NCBI GenBank assembly: GCA_945903265.1
Contig: CAMDNQ010000008.1
Location: 89,013-153,012, forward strand
Length of the DNA stretch: 64,000 nucleotides
Origin: Candidatus Sulfopaludibacter sp. SbA3
GTDB lineage: Bacteria > Acidobacteriota > Vicinamibacteria > Vicinamibacterales > UBA2999
Direction of reading: 5' to 3'
Part shown: positions 1 through 7,704 of the stretch, in pieces
Layout: each line of letters opens with the position of its first letter
Numbering within the stretch: the first letter of the stretch is position 1
The notes under the pieces: generated by a model
Seen by the model: only the letters and a program-made list of their open reading frames with translations
The model's database searches: none
Told to the model about the DNA's origin: nothing
Program-made: the position numbers and the translations under genes

Positions 1-792
1 CTCGATTTGCTGCGGACGAGACGGCGGCCTCGTGTGCTCGATGACCCAGTCGTACAGCGGACGGTGATCCTCGAACTCGAGCGTGCACAGGGAGTGCGTG
101 ATGCCCTCGAGCGCGTCGGAAATCGGGTGCGCGTAGTCGTACGTCGGATAAATGGACCAGGCGTCCCCGGTGCGGTGATGCGATGCGTGCCGGATGCGGT
201 ACAGCGTCGGGTCGCGCATGTTCATGTTGGGCGACGTCATATCGATACTCGCCCTGAGCACATGGGTCCCGTCGGCGAACTCTCCGGCGCGCATGCGCTG
301 GAACAGGTCAAGACTTTCGTCGGAGGGCCGGTCGCGGTACGGGCTGTTACGCCCCGGCTCCGTCAGCGTGCCGCGATAATTCCGGATCTCGTCGGCCGTG
401 AGGCTGTCGACGTACGCATGCCCTTCTCGAATGAGCGTCTGCGCGTATTCGTACATCGTCTCGAAGTAATCGGACGCGAAGAACGTGCGATCGGCCCAGT
501 CGAACCCGAGCCAGCGGACGTCCTCCTGGATCGACTCCACGTACTCCACGTCTTCCCTGGCAGGATTCGTGTCGTCGTAGCGCAGGTTGCACCGGCCGCC
601 GAATTCGGCCGCGACGCCGAAGTTCAGACAGATCGATTTCGCATGCCCGATGTGCAGGTATCCGTTCGGCTCCGGCGGAAACCGGGTGTGGACGCCGCCG
701 GCGTGCTTTCCTGTGCGGAGGTCGTCGGCGACGATGTCGCGAATGAAATCGGACGAGACCGGCGCAGCCGCCGCGCCGGCAGTGGGTTCCAT
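1..792 (-). CDS. glnS: Glutaminyl-tRNA synthetase, 3' part missing at window edge
   Basis: Class I aminoacyl-tRNA synthetase that charges tRNA-Gln with glutamine in the cytoplasm. Reading the minus strand from the ATG at 792 gives an open frame that leaves the window without a stop, so about 264 N-terminal residues are present of a family usually near 550. The HIGH-type motif is visible in [15 protein letters not shown] (residues 36-50), followed by the GlnRS/GluRS-type segment LRYDDTNP. The KMSKS loop and anticodon-binding barrels lie outside. It follows rmuC by 18 nt on the same strand. No Shine-Dalgarno is seen; an AATAAT box ends 6 nt before the ATG. A non-discriminating GluRS of the same subclass is the only serious alternative. 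Confidence 0.93.
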   Translation of the reverse strand, partial: MEPTAGAAAAPVSSDFIRDIVADDLRTGKHAGGVHTRFPPEPNGYLHIGHAKSICLNFGVAAEFGGRCNLRYDDTNPAREDVEYVESIQEDVRWLGFDWADRTFFASDYFETMYEYAQTLIREGHAYVDSLTADEIRNYRGTLTEPGRNSPYRDRPSDESLDLFQRMRAGEFADGTHVLRASIDMTSPNMNMRDPTLYRIRHASHHRTGDAWSIYPTYDYAHPISDALEGITHSLCTLEFEDHRPLYDWVIEHTRPPSRPQQIE

Positions 793-810
793 CTACTGAT
801 TATTTCAAAT

Positions 811-1926
811 TTAGGTGAGATCCAGTACGCGGGGGATCGTGTCGATGGGTTCTGCGGTCGGAACCTCCTTGGCAGTCGTCACGTCCAGTTCCTTCAAACG
901 CCGCGCGCTGACCAGCACCCTCGACTCCAGGGATCCCGCGGCGTCGTTATAGGCATTGACCGCCCCCTGGAGCTTTTTCCGCACCTCATCGAAGTGTTCC
1001 GCAAACGTGCCCAACCGGTCATAAAACTCACGGCCCAGCCGCGCAACCTCCCGGTAGTTCTGCGCCAGCGCTTCCTGCCGCCATGTGTAGGCCACCGCCG
1101 TCAGGAGCGCGATGAGGGTGAGGGGGCTCGCCAGGAGCACCTTCTTCTTCAGGGCGAAATCGAGCAGCTTGGGATCCTGTCGCAGGGCTGCGCTCAGCAG
1201 ATCCTCACCAGGCAGGAACATCACCACCATCTCGGGTGACTGTTCGAGCGCTCCCCAGTATCCTTTCGCCGCGAGCTTCTGGACGTGGTCGTTCACCTGC
1301 CGGGCATGTGCCTGGAGCCGCGACTGCCGGGTGGCATCGTCGACGTCCTCCTGCGCATCCATATAGGCCTCAAACGGCGCCTTGGAATCGACGGCCACGC
1401 GGTTGCCGCCCGGGAGGTTGATCGTCATATCCGGCCGGAGACGCCCGCCATCGGTTGGCAGGTTCGGCTGGTCGTCGAAATCACAATGCTCGAGCATGCC
1501 CGCGAACTCGACGACCTGACGCAGTTGCCGTTCGCCCCACCGGCCTCGGACGTGCGGCGTCCGCAGCGCACGGGACAGGGTGCCGGTTGTCATGTCCAGC
1601 GCGTGGATCTTCTCGGCCAGAGTGCTGAATGTGGTGAGTCGGTCGCGCTCCGTCTCGGACAGGCGCTGATCCACCCGCTTGAGCGTGTCCTCGATTGCCT
1701 GCCTCGATGCCGCCAGCGACGTCGTCGCCATGTCGAGAAAGGCGGCGCGATTATCCGTGAGGGCACTGGCGGCCAGCACCTGAAACGTTTCGCGCTGCGT
1801 GGCCGTCAGCTGCTGCGCCATCTCGGCGCGCGCCTCAGCCACCTGCCGTCGAGCCTGGGACCGTACCAGTGCGATCGCGACGGCAATCACGACGAGACAT
1901 ACTGCCGCGGCGAGCACCAGTTCCAT
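811..1926 (-). CDS. rmuC: DNA recombination protein RmuC
   Basis: RmuC-family protein, 371 aa, linked in E. coli to limiting rearrangements at inverted repeats and thought to carry a nuclease-like fold. The N terminus is one membrane helix (residues 2-21), followed by a coiled coil to about residue 110. The conserved core has the motifs GRWGERQL, AVDSKAPFEAY, VVMFLPGE and ASPLTLIALL. An AAAGGA Shine-Dalgarno lies a few nt before the ATG. It is slightly shorter than E. coli RmuC, mainly in the coiled coil. It is transcribed away from the M23 peptidase gene and is followed by glnS. The biochemical activity of the family remains uncertain. Confidence 0.93.
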   Translation of the reverse strand: MELVLAAAVCLVVIAVAIALVRSQARRQVAEARAEMAQQLTATQRETFQVLAASALTDNRAAFLDMATTSLAASRQAIEDTLKRVDQRLSETERDRLTTFSTLAEKIHALDMTTGTLSRALRTPHVRGRWGERQLRQVVEFAGMLEHCDFDDQPNLPTDGGRLRPDMTINLPGGNRVAVDSKAPFEAYMDAQEDVDDATRQSRLQAHARQVNDHVQKLAAKGYWGALEQSPEMVVMFLPGEDLLSAALRQDPKLLDFALKKKVLLASPLTLIALLTAVAYTWRQEALAQNYREVARLGREFYDRLGTFAEHFDEVRKKLQGAVNAYNDAAGSLESRVLVSARRLKELDVTTAKEVPTAEPIDTIPRVLDLT

Positions 1927-1955
1927 CTGTCCTTTGATACCATGCCCGTCAATTG

Positions 1956-3194
1956 GTGCGGGCTTCTGTGACGCGCGCGATCGGTGCTGGCAGCTGCGGG
2001 CTGTTCGCGACTGTTCTCATGGGATGCGGCGCTGACGCATCGCCGTCGACCTCACTCCTGGCCCGCGACATCTTTCTCACGCCAGACACGGCGTCGATTC
2101 AGGGGGTCGTCCCGTCAGGGGCGACGCTCGACTCGATGCTTCGGGAACATGGCCTCGCGGCCAGTGTCGTGAACGCCGCGGTGGCGGCCGCCCATACCGT
2201 GTTCGACCCCCGCCGCCTGCGCGCTCCGCAGCCGTTTGCGCTCGAACGGACGCTCGACGGCCGCCTTCGCCACTTCGAGTACGAGATCGATCCTGACTCC
2301 TTCCTGCGAGTGGAACCCGTAGAGCTCGGCTCGGACCGTCTTCGCGCCGAGGTCGTGCCGATTCCAAAACGCCTGGAACATGCGGTCGTGGCTGGCGGTA
2401 TCGGCGAGGAGACCCCGTCTCTTTTTCAGGCGATCGACGCTGCCGGCGAGAGCGCCGAGCTGACGATTGCGCTCGCCGGGATCTTCGCGGGCGAAATCGA
2501 TTTCAACAACGACGTGCAGCCGGGAGACCGGTTCGTGCTGGCGTTCGAACGTTTCGTGCGGGAGGCCAGACCCTCGACCTACGGCGACATCACCGCTGCC
2601 GAATTCGAGAATGAAGGCCGGCGAATCCGTGCGATTCGCTTCTCCCCGGCGAATGGCCGGCCCGACTATTTCGACGAGCAGGGGCGATCGCTGCAGCGTT
2701 TTTTCCTGCGATCGCCGCTGAAGTTCGAGCCGAGGGTGACGTCGCGCTATTCGATGAGCCGTTTCCACCCCGTACTCAGGACAGCCCGTCCGCATCGGGG
2801 CGTCGACTACGGCGCGCCGTCCGGCGCGCCGGTCGTGTCCGTGGCGAATGGCACCGTGGTCTCCGCCACCTACGACAACGCCAACGGACGCATGGTCCGG
2901 GTACGACACGCATCGGGCTACGAGTCGTATTACCTGCATCTGTCGGCCTTTGCGCCGGGCATGCGGCGGGGGGCGCGCGTCGATCAGGGACAAATGGTCG
3001 GGCGCGTCGGCGCCACCGGCCTGGCGACAGGTCCGCACCTGCACTACGGCCTGCAGAAGAACGGCGGATGGGTCGATCCGCTTCGCGAGCACCGAAATAT
3101 GCCACCGGGCGATCCGGTGCCGGCCGGCGACATGGACGCGTTTCGTGCGGTGCGCGACGCCGCGCTGAAGGAACTGGAGGGGCCGAACTTATAA
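1956..3194 (+). CDS. M23-family murein peptidase, predicted lipoprotein
   Basis: Predicted zinc endopeptidase acting on peptidoglycan cross-links, or a LytM-type activator, at the outer face of the cell. A hydrophobic N terminus ends in the lipobox LMGC (Cys24 when counted from the GTG at 1956), so the mature protein is probably lipid-anchored. The middle part (about residues 60-250) resembles the OapA/LysM-like region of DD-endopeptidases. The C-terminal LytM domain has both zinc motifs: the H-x3-D type in RPHRGVDYG and the HxH in GPHLHYG, so it looks catalytically intact. A TTG at 1953 could be the start instead. The 3' end, at the stop codon, carries the TATAAT box for the next gene. Confidence 0.9.
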   Translation: MRASVTRAIGAGSCGLFATVLMGCGADASPSTSLLARDIFLTPDTASIQGVVPSGATLDSMLREHGLAASVVNAAVAAAHTVFDPRRLRAPQPFALERTLDGRLRHFEYEIDPDSFLRVEPVELGSDRLRAEVVPIPKRLEHAVVAGGIGEETPSLFQAIDAAGESAELTIALAGIFAGEIDFNNDVQPGDRFVLAFERFVREARPSTYGDITAAEFENEGRRIRAIRFSPANGRPDYFDEQGRSLQRFFLRSPLKFEPRVTSRYSMSRFHPVLRTARPHRGVDYGAPSGAPVVSVANGTVVSATYDNANGRMVRVRHASGYESYYLHLSAFAPGMRRGARVDQGQMVGRVGATGLATGPHLHYGLQKNGGWVDPLREHRNMPPGDPVPAGDMDAFRAVRDAALKELEGPNL

Positions 3195-3195
3195 T
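3190..3195 (+). promoter_or_regulatory. TATAAT -10 box just before the DUF1015 start
   Basis: A perfect TATAAT overlaps the stop codon of the M23 gene and ends 6 nt before the GTG at 3202. Transcription would be expected to start at or next to the start codon. No clear -35 box is seen at 17 nt spacing. Confidence 0.5.
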
Positions 3196-3201
3196 CGATC
3201 T

Positions 3202-4419
3202 GTGTCCGCCATTTATCCGTTTCGCGCTCTTCGCCCCACCCCCGCATCAGCCGCTTCCGTTGCCGCCGTTCCCTACGATGTCGTGAATGCCGACGAGGCG
3301 CGGGCGCTGGCCGCAGGGAACCCGCTCAGCTTTCTTCACGTGTCCCGCGCCGAGATCGATGTGCCGCCAGGGACCGATCCATATTCCGACGCCGTCTATG
3401 CCAGGGCCGTGGAGAATTTCTCGGCGCTCAAGACGCGCGCGCCGCTCGTGGTCGAAGAAGCGCCCAGCCTGTACGTCTATCGCCTCCAGATGGGCGCGCA
3501 CGTACAGACGGGCATCGCCGCCTGCTACTCGCTTGCCGAGTACGACACCGACGTCATCAAGAAACACGAGCGGACGCGCCGGGACAAAGAGGATGACCGG
3601 ACGCGTCACATTCTCGAAACCCGCGCCCAGACCGGTCCCGTCTTCCTGACCTACCGCGCGTCAGCGGCGGTGGACGCCATCGTCGATCGCGCCGCGAAGG
3701 CAACGCCGCTATTCGAGTTCACAGCCGCCGACGGCATCCAGCACACGATCTGGCAGCTGCCGGCCGCGGAGCACAGGGCCGTCATCGAGGCGTTCGGGGG
3801 AATTTCAGCGCTGTACATCGCCGATGGGCATCATCGAGCCGCCAGCGCCGCGCGTGTGCGCCAGCGTCTGGGTGGCGACACACGGAAAGCCGGCGAGTGG
3901 GACACCTTTCTGGCGGTGGCATTTCCCGACAATCAAATGCAGGTGCTGCCGTACAACCGCGTCGTCAAGGATCTGGGATCGCATACGCCCGAGTCGCTGC
4001 TCGCGGCGCTGAGCGAGAGGCTGACCGTCACCGACGGCCCCGCCACGCCAAAACGCAAAGGCGACGTCGCGATGTTCCTGGGTGGGACATGGCGCACCCT
4101 CGCGCTCGGTAGGCCGCCCGCGGGCACCAGCCCTGCCGATGCGCTCGACGTGAGCCGCCTGCAGGACCTCGTGCTGACGCCGCTGCTCGGCATTGGCGAC
4201 GTCCGTACTGATAAGCGCATCGATTTTGTCGGAGGCGCACGCGGCACAGGTGAGCTGGAGAAGCTGGTCTCGTCGGGAAAAGCCGCGGTTGGGTTTTCGA
4301 TGTACCCGGTCAGCGTCGACGACCTGATGGCCATTTCAGACGCCGGCGGGATCATGCCGCCCAAGTCCACCTGGTTCGAGCCGAAGCTCCGCGACGGTCT
4401 GCTGTCGCACGTAATATAA
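3202..4419 (+). CDS. DUF1015 family protein
   Basis: Uncharacterised cytoplasmic protein of the DUF1015 family, 405 aa, close to the usual length. Recognised from the N-terminal pattern FRALRPTP...AAVPYDVVN, the internal LYIADGHHRAASA and the C-terminal FSMYPVSVDDLMAISDAG followed by PPKSTWFEPKL. In other bacteria the family is often next to serC/serA, and here serC begins 9 nt after the stop, so a link to serine metabolism is plausible but unproven. The start is GTG and no Shine-Dalgarno is seen; the TATAAT box at 3190-3195 suggests a leaderless mRNA. Confidence 0.92.
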   Translation: MSAIYPFRALRPTPASAASVAAVPYDVVNADEARALAAGNPLSFLHVSRAEIDVPPGTDPYSDAVYARAVENFSALKTRAPLVVEEAPSLYVYRLQMGAHVQTGIAACYSLAEYDTDVIKKHERTRRDKEDDRTRHILETRAQTGPVFLTYRASAAVDAIVDRAAKATPLFEFTAADGIQHTIWQLPAAEHRAVIEAFGGISALYIADGHHRAASAARVRQRLGGDTRKAGEWDTFLAVAFPDNQMQVLPYNRVVKDLGSHTPESLLAALSERLTVTDGPATPKRKGDVAMFLGGTWRTLALGRPPAGTSPADALDVSRLQDLVLTPLLGIGDVRTDKRIDFVGGARGTGELEKLVSSGKAAVGFSMYPVSVDDLMAISDAGGIMPPKSTWFEPKLRDGLLSHVI

Positions 4420-4428
4420 GAGGACATC

Positions 4429-5529
4429 ATGCCCAGTACATCCGCCTCGACGCGCATCCACAATTTTTCCGCCGGCCCTGCGATGCTCCCGCTGCCGGTG
4501 CTCGAACAGGCGCAGCGCGATCTGGTGTCGCTGCCTGGCGTCGGCATGTCGGTGCTCGAAATCAGCCACCGGTCGAAGACGTTCGAGGATCTTCTCGACA
4601 CGGCGATCGCCGACATACGAGGGCTCGCGGGGATTCCCCCACACTACAAGGTCCTCATGCTGCAGGGAGGCGCCACGCTGCAGTTTTCGATGGTGCCGAT
4701 GAACCTGCTCGGTGCCGGTGCAGCCGCCGATTACATCGATACGGGGTCGTGGGCGGACAAGGCGATCAAAGAGGCAAAGAAAGTCGGGACGGTGAACGTC
4801 GTCGCCACGACCAAGGCCGATCAGTACGCGCGCATTCCGCGCCAGGACGAGCTGAAGCTCACGGCCGGCGCGGCATACGTGCACATGACGACGAACAACA
4901 CGATTGAGGGAACGGAGTGGAAGGCGCCGCCGAACGTCGGCAGCGTGCCGCTGGTGGCGGACGCCTCGTCGAACATTTTCAGCGGCCCGATCGACGTCGG
5001 CCGCTTCGGAATCGTGTACGCCGGCGCACAGAAGAATCTGGGGCCGTCTGGCGTCACACTCGTCATCATCCGGGAGGACCTGATCGGCCGGGCGGGCCCG
5101 ACCGTGCCGATCATGCTGGACTACAAGATCCATGCGGAAAACAACTCCCTGTACAACACGCCGAATACGTTCGGGATCTACATCCTCGGTTTGACCGCCA
5201 AGTGGCTGAAGTCGCAGGGTGGCCTCGAGGCCGTGGCGCGCAACAACCAGCGCAAGGCGGGAAAGTTGTACGCCGAGATCGACCGGACTGGTTTCTACCG
5301 CGGTACCGCGCAGAAGGACAGCCGCTCCCTCATGAACATCACGTTCCGCCTGGGGAGCGAGGCGCTCGAAAAGATCTTCGAAAAGGACGCAACGGCCGCC
5401 GGTCTCGACGGACTGAAGGGCCACCGGTCGGTCGGTGGGATGCGCGCGTCGATCTACAACGCGTTCCCTGAAGCCGGCGTGGACGCCTTGGTCGACTTCA
5501 TGCGGGAGTTCGAGCGGAAGAACGGCTAG
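4429..5529 (+). CDS. serC: Phosphoserine aminotransferase
   Basis: PLP-dependent class V aminotransferase that converts 3-phosphohydroxypyruvate and glutamate to phosphoserine and 2-oxoglutarate in serine synthesis; the family often also serves the pyridoxine pathway. 366 aa, full length. Landmarks are NFSAGPAMLPLPVLEQAQ at the N terminus, the MLQGGATLQFSMVPMNL loop, ADASSNI and the PLP-lysine segment AGAQKNLGPSGVTLV. An AGAGGA element precedes the ATG. It is probably co-transcribed with the DUF1015 gene, and it converges on pcnB with only 10 nt between the stops. Confidence 0.97.
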   Translation: MPSTSASTRIHNFSAGPAMLPLPVLEQAQRDLVSLPGVGMSVLEISHRSKTFEDLLDTAIADIRGLAGIPPHYKVLMLQGGATLQFSMVPMNLLGAGAAADYIDTGSWADKAIKEAKKVGTVNVVATTKADQYARIPRQDELKLTAGAAYVHMTTNNTIEGTEWKAPPNVGSVPLVADASSNIFSGPIDVGRFGIVYAGAQKNLGPSGVTLVIIREDLIGRAGPTVPIMLDYKIHAENNSLYNTPNTFGIYILGLTAKWLKSQGGLEAVARNNQRKAGKLYAEIDRTGFYRGTAQKDSRSLMNITFRLGSEALEKIFEKDATAAGLDGLKGHRSVGGMRASIYNAFPEAGVDALVDFMREFERKNG

Positions 5530-5539
5530 CGGCTAGCCT

Positions 5540-6859
5540 TCAACTGTCCTGGGGTGACGGCGTGGGAGGCCTGCGCCGCCGCCGCCGCCGCCGCCGGCGC
5601 GGGGGCGCCGCGCCCGCGGCTTCACCCTCCGGCTCAACGGTCTCGGCGGCCCCCAGAAGCCCCCGCCAGTGCTCGAGCACCTCGGGCGTGTCCCCGTGAA
5701 TATCCAGCCAGGTCAACGCATCCTGAAACGGTCCGCGATGCGTCAGGGCCTTCCGGGCGCGCGGTGAGAGATTCGAGTCGAGCAGCCGCCGCTGCAGGCC
5801 GAGAATCTGCCGGAGGCGATCGATATCGCGCCGCGGCAGCGGCAACATGCCAAGCGCCAGCGCCGGCTCACGACGGCGCCTGTCACCATCCCGAGGGAAG
5901 GGGGGCGGCGGGCCTCCGAGACCCAGTCCAAGCGGGACGATGAGCGAGCCGAGCAGGATGGCGTTCGACAGGGTCTCGGGCGTGCCCTCGAATCGCTTCC
6001 GGTAGGCGTCGAGCGCGCCGAGCGATCGCCACAGCGCGTCGCCGGATCGGGCCTGCAATTGCGCCGCAATCGGTTCCAGCAGCCGCCGTTCGGCAAGCAT
6101 CCGGAACGCGCGTTCGCCAGCCCCCGCCCTCAGCAACTTGTACAGCTCCTCGAGGAGACGCGCCGGAGACGCCTTGGCAATCTCGGCCCGATGCTTTTCG
6201 ATCGCGGCCTCGCTCGGCGGATCGATGGAAAAGTTCAGGCGGGCGGCCATCGACACCGCACGAAGCATGCGGACCGGATCTTCCTGAAAGCGCTCGTTCG
6301 GGTCGCCGATGCACCGCATCACCTTCGCGCGGAGATCGTCGAGGCCGCCGGTGTAGTCGATGACCGAAAACGTGCTGATGTCGTAGAACAGCGCGTTGAC
6401 GGTGAAATCGCGCCGGAAGGCGTCTTCCTCAGGCGTCCCGAAGCTGTTGTCGCGGTGCACGATCCGCGAGTGGCCCGGCGGATCGGACTCGTCGACAGGA
6501 ATCGCGTGTTCTGCAATGGGCTCGGCGTTCGCGGCAGCGATCTCCTCGGCCGACAGCTGCCGCCGGAACGTCGCCACTTCGATGTTCTTGGTCCCGAACC
6601 GCACATGCGCAAGACGGAATCGGCGCCCGATGATCCAGCAGTTCCGGAAGAGTTTCTTGACCTGGTATGGATGCGCCGACGTTCCGATGTCGAAGTCCTT
6701 GGGCCGCAGGCCGAGGAGCAGGTCGCGGACACTGCCGCCGACCAGATACGCGACGTAGTCGTTCTGATGGAGACGGTACAGGACGCGCAGCGCGTCGGGA
6801 TCGATTTGTGTGCGCGACAGTGAGTGCTCGCTTCGCGGCACCACTACCGGATTCGCCAT
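5540..6859 (-). CDS. pcnB: Poly(A) polymerase (PcnB-type nucleotidyltransferase)
   Basis: Class II nucleotidyltransferase that adds poly(A) to RNA 3' ends and so promotes decay; a CCA-adding role is the alternative. The fold is shown by YLVGGSVRDLLLG followed by the catalytic DxD in KDFDIGT, then LFRNCWIIGRRFRLAHVRFG, a PcnB signature, and RRDFTVNALFYD. The ATG at 6859 was chosen over the longer frame because the protein then begins just before the conserved domain and a TACAAT box lies 8 nt upstream. The C terminus ends in a run of about ten arginines encoded by a GCC/CGG repeat. It is 439 aa and diverges from the gene at 6891. Confidence 0.92.
   Translation of the reverse strand: MANPVVVPRSEHSLSRTQIDPDALRVLYRLHQNDYVAYLVGGSVRDLLLGLRPKDFDIGTSAHPYQVKKLFRNCWIIGRRFRLAHVRFGTKNIEVATFRRQLSAEEIAAANAEPIAEHAIPVDESDPPGHSRIVHRDNSFGTPEEDAFRRDFTVNALFYDISTFSVIDYTGGLDDLRAKVMRCIGDPNERFQEDPVRMLRAVSMAARLNFSIDPPSEAAIEKHRAEIAKASPARLLEELYKLLRAGAGERAFRMLAERRLLEPIAAQLQARSGDALWRSLGALDAYRKRFEGTPETLSNAILLGSLIVPLGLGLGGPPPPFPRDGDRRRREPALALGMLPLPRRDIDRLRQILGLQRRLLDSNLSPRARKALTHRGPFQDALTWLDIHGDTPEVLEHWRGLLGAAETVEPEGEAAGAAPPRRRRRRRRRRPPTPSPQDS
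5567..5600. repeat. GCC/CGG trinucleotide run coding poly-arginine
   Basis: An uninterrupted GCC-type trinucleotide stretch on the plus strand. On the minus strand it encodes the poly-Arg tail of PcnB. Such runs can change length by slippage, which here would vary the arginine count without breaking the frame. Confidence 0.7.
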
Positions 6860-6867
6860 CGGACTGA

Positions 6868-6883
6868 ATTGTAATGCTACGAT
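6868..6883. promoter_or_regulatory. Back-to-back -10 boxes of pcnB and the gene at 6891
   Basis: Only 31 bp separate the two divergent start codons. On the minus strand TACAAT (6873-6868) lies 8 nt before the pcnB ATG. On the plus strand an extended TGC-TACGAT (-10 at 6878-6883) lies 7 nt before the ATG at 6891. No Shine-Dalgarno is present for either gene, so both messages look leaderless. Confidence 0.5.
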
Positions 6884-6890
6884 CGCGGCG

Positions 6891-7703
6891 ATGCGAATGG
6901 GCGGCGCATGCGTGCTCATCGTCATGGTGCTGGCGGCCCCGTCGACGCTCGTCGCGGCGGAGCATCCGTCACTGGCCCAAGCACGAGCCCTGTACAACGC
7001 CGGCGACTACGACGGCGCCATTGCCGCGGCTGGGGTCGCCCGGACCGAACCCGCCTCGGCCGACGCTGCGGCGCTGGTGACCGGCAGAGCCCATCTCGAG
7101 CGATTCCGGGCTGGTCCTGGTGATCCCGCCGATTTAACGGCCGCGCGCCAGGCGCTGTCGGCCGCGCGAATCGCCGCCCTTCTTCCTCGCGACCAGGTCG
7201 ACCTGCTGGTGGGTCTCGGCCAGGCGCTCTTTCTGACCAACGCATTCGGCGCCGCCGCGGAGCTGTTCGACAGCGCCCTCGCGCGGGCGGACGTGTTGCC
7301 GTACCGAGACCGGATGTTGCTGCTCGACTGGTGGGCCACCGCGATTGACCGCGAGGCGCAGAGCCTGCCGCTCGAACGCCGCACGGCCGCGCTCGGGCGC
7401 GTCGTCTCGAGGATGGAGGCGGAGCTGGCGGCCGATCCCGGCCAGGCGGCGGCCAATTACTGGCTCGCGGTAGCGGCGCGGGGAACCGGCGACGTCGAAC
7501 GGGCGTGGCACGCGGCGGTGGCTGCGTGGGTGCGCGCGCCGCTCCGCCCCGATGCCACCACGACCCTGCGCCACGACGTCGATCGATTCATGATCGCGGT
7601 GCTGATACCGGAGCGAGCCCGCATGCGCCCCGCGCGTGAGCAGGCGGCGGCCCTTGCTGACCTCAGGTCTCAATGGGACGCCGTCAAGGATCAGTGGAAA
7701 TAG
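6891..7703 (+). CDS. Secreted alpha-helical repeat protein of unknown function
   Basis: 270 aa. A signal peptide spans residues 1 to about 22 (VLIVMVLAAPSTLVAAE), and the rest is alanine-rich and helical. The opening segment (SLAQARALYNAGDYDGAIAAAG) reads like one tetratricopeptide unit, and later stretches fit further degenerate TPR helices. No catalytic motif was recognised. The ATG at 6891 was chosen because it opens directly into the signal peptide. It converges on polA with one base between the stops. A periplasmic scaffold or binding role is inference only. Confidence 0.72.
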   Translation: MRMGGACVLIVMVLAAPSTLVAAEHPSLAQARALYNAGDYDGAIAAAGVARTEPASADAAALVTGRAHLERFRAGPGDPADLTAARQALSAARIAALLPRDQVDLLVGLGQALFLTNAFGAAAELFDSALARADVLPYRDRMLLLDWWATAIDREAQSLPLERRTAALGRVVSRMEAELAADPGQAAANYWLAVAARGTGDVERAWHAAVAAWVRAPLRPDATTTLRHDVDRFMIAVLIPERARMRPAREQAAALADLRSQWDAVKDQWK

Positions 7704-7704
7704 A

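Noticed and set aside
7..1239. Long plus-strand open frame (410 codons)
   Set aside because: It lies antisense to glnS and rmuC, both with clear family motifs. High GC leaves long open frames opposite real genes.
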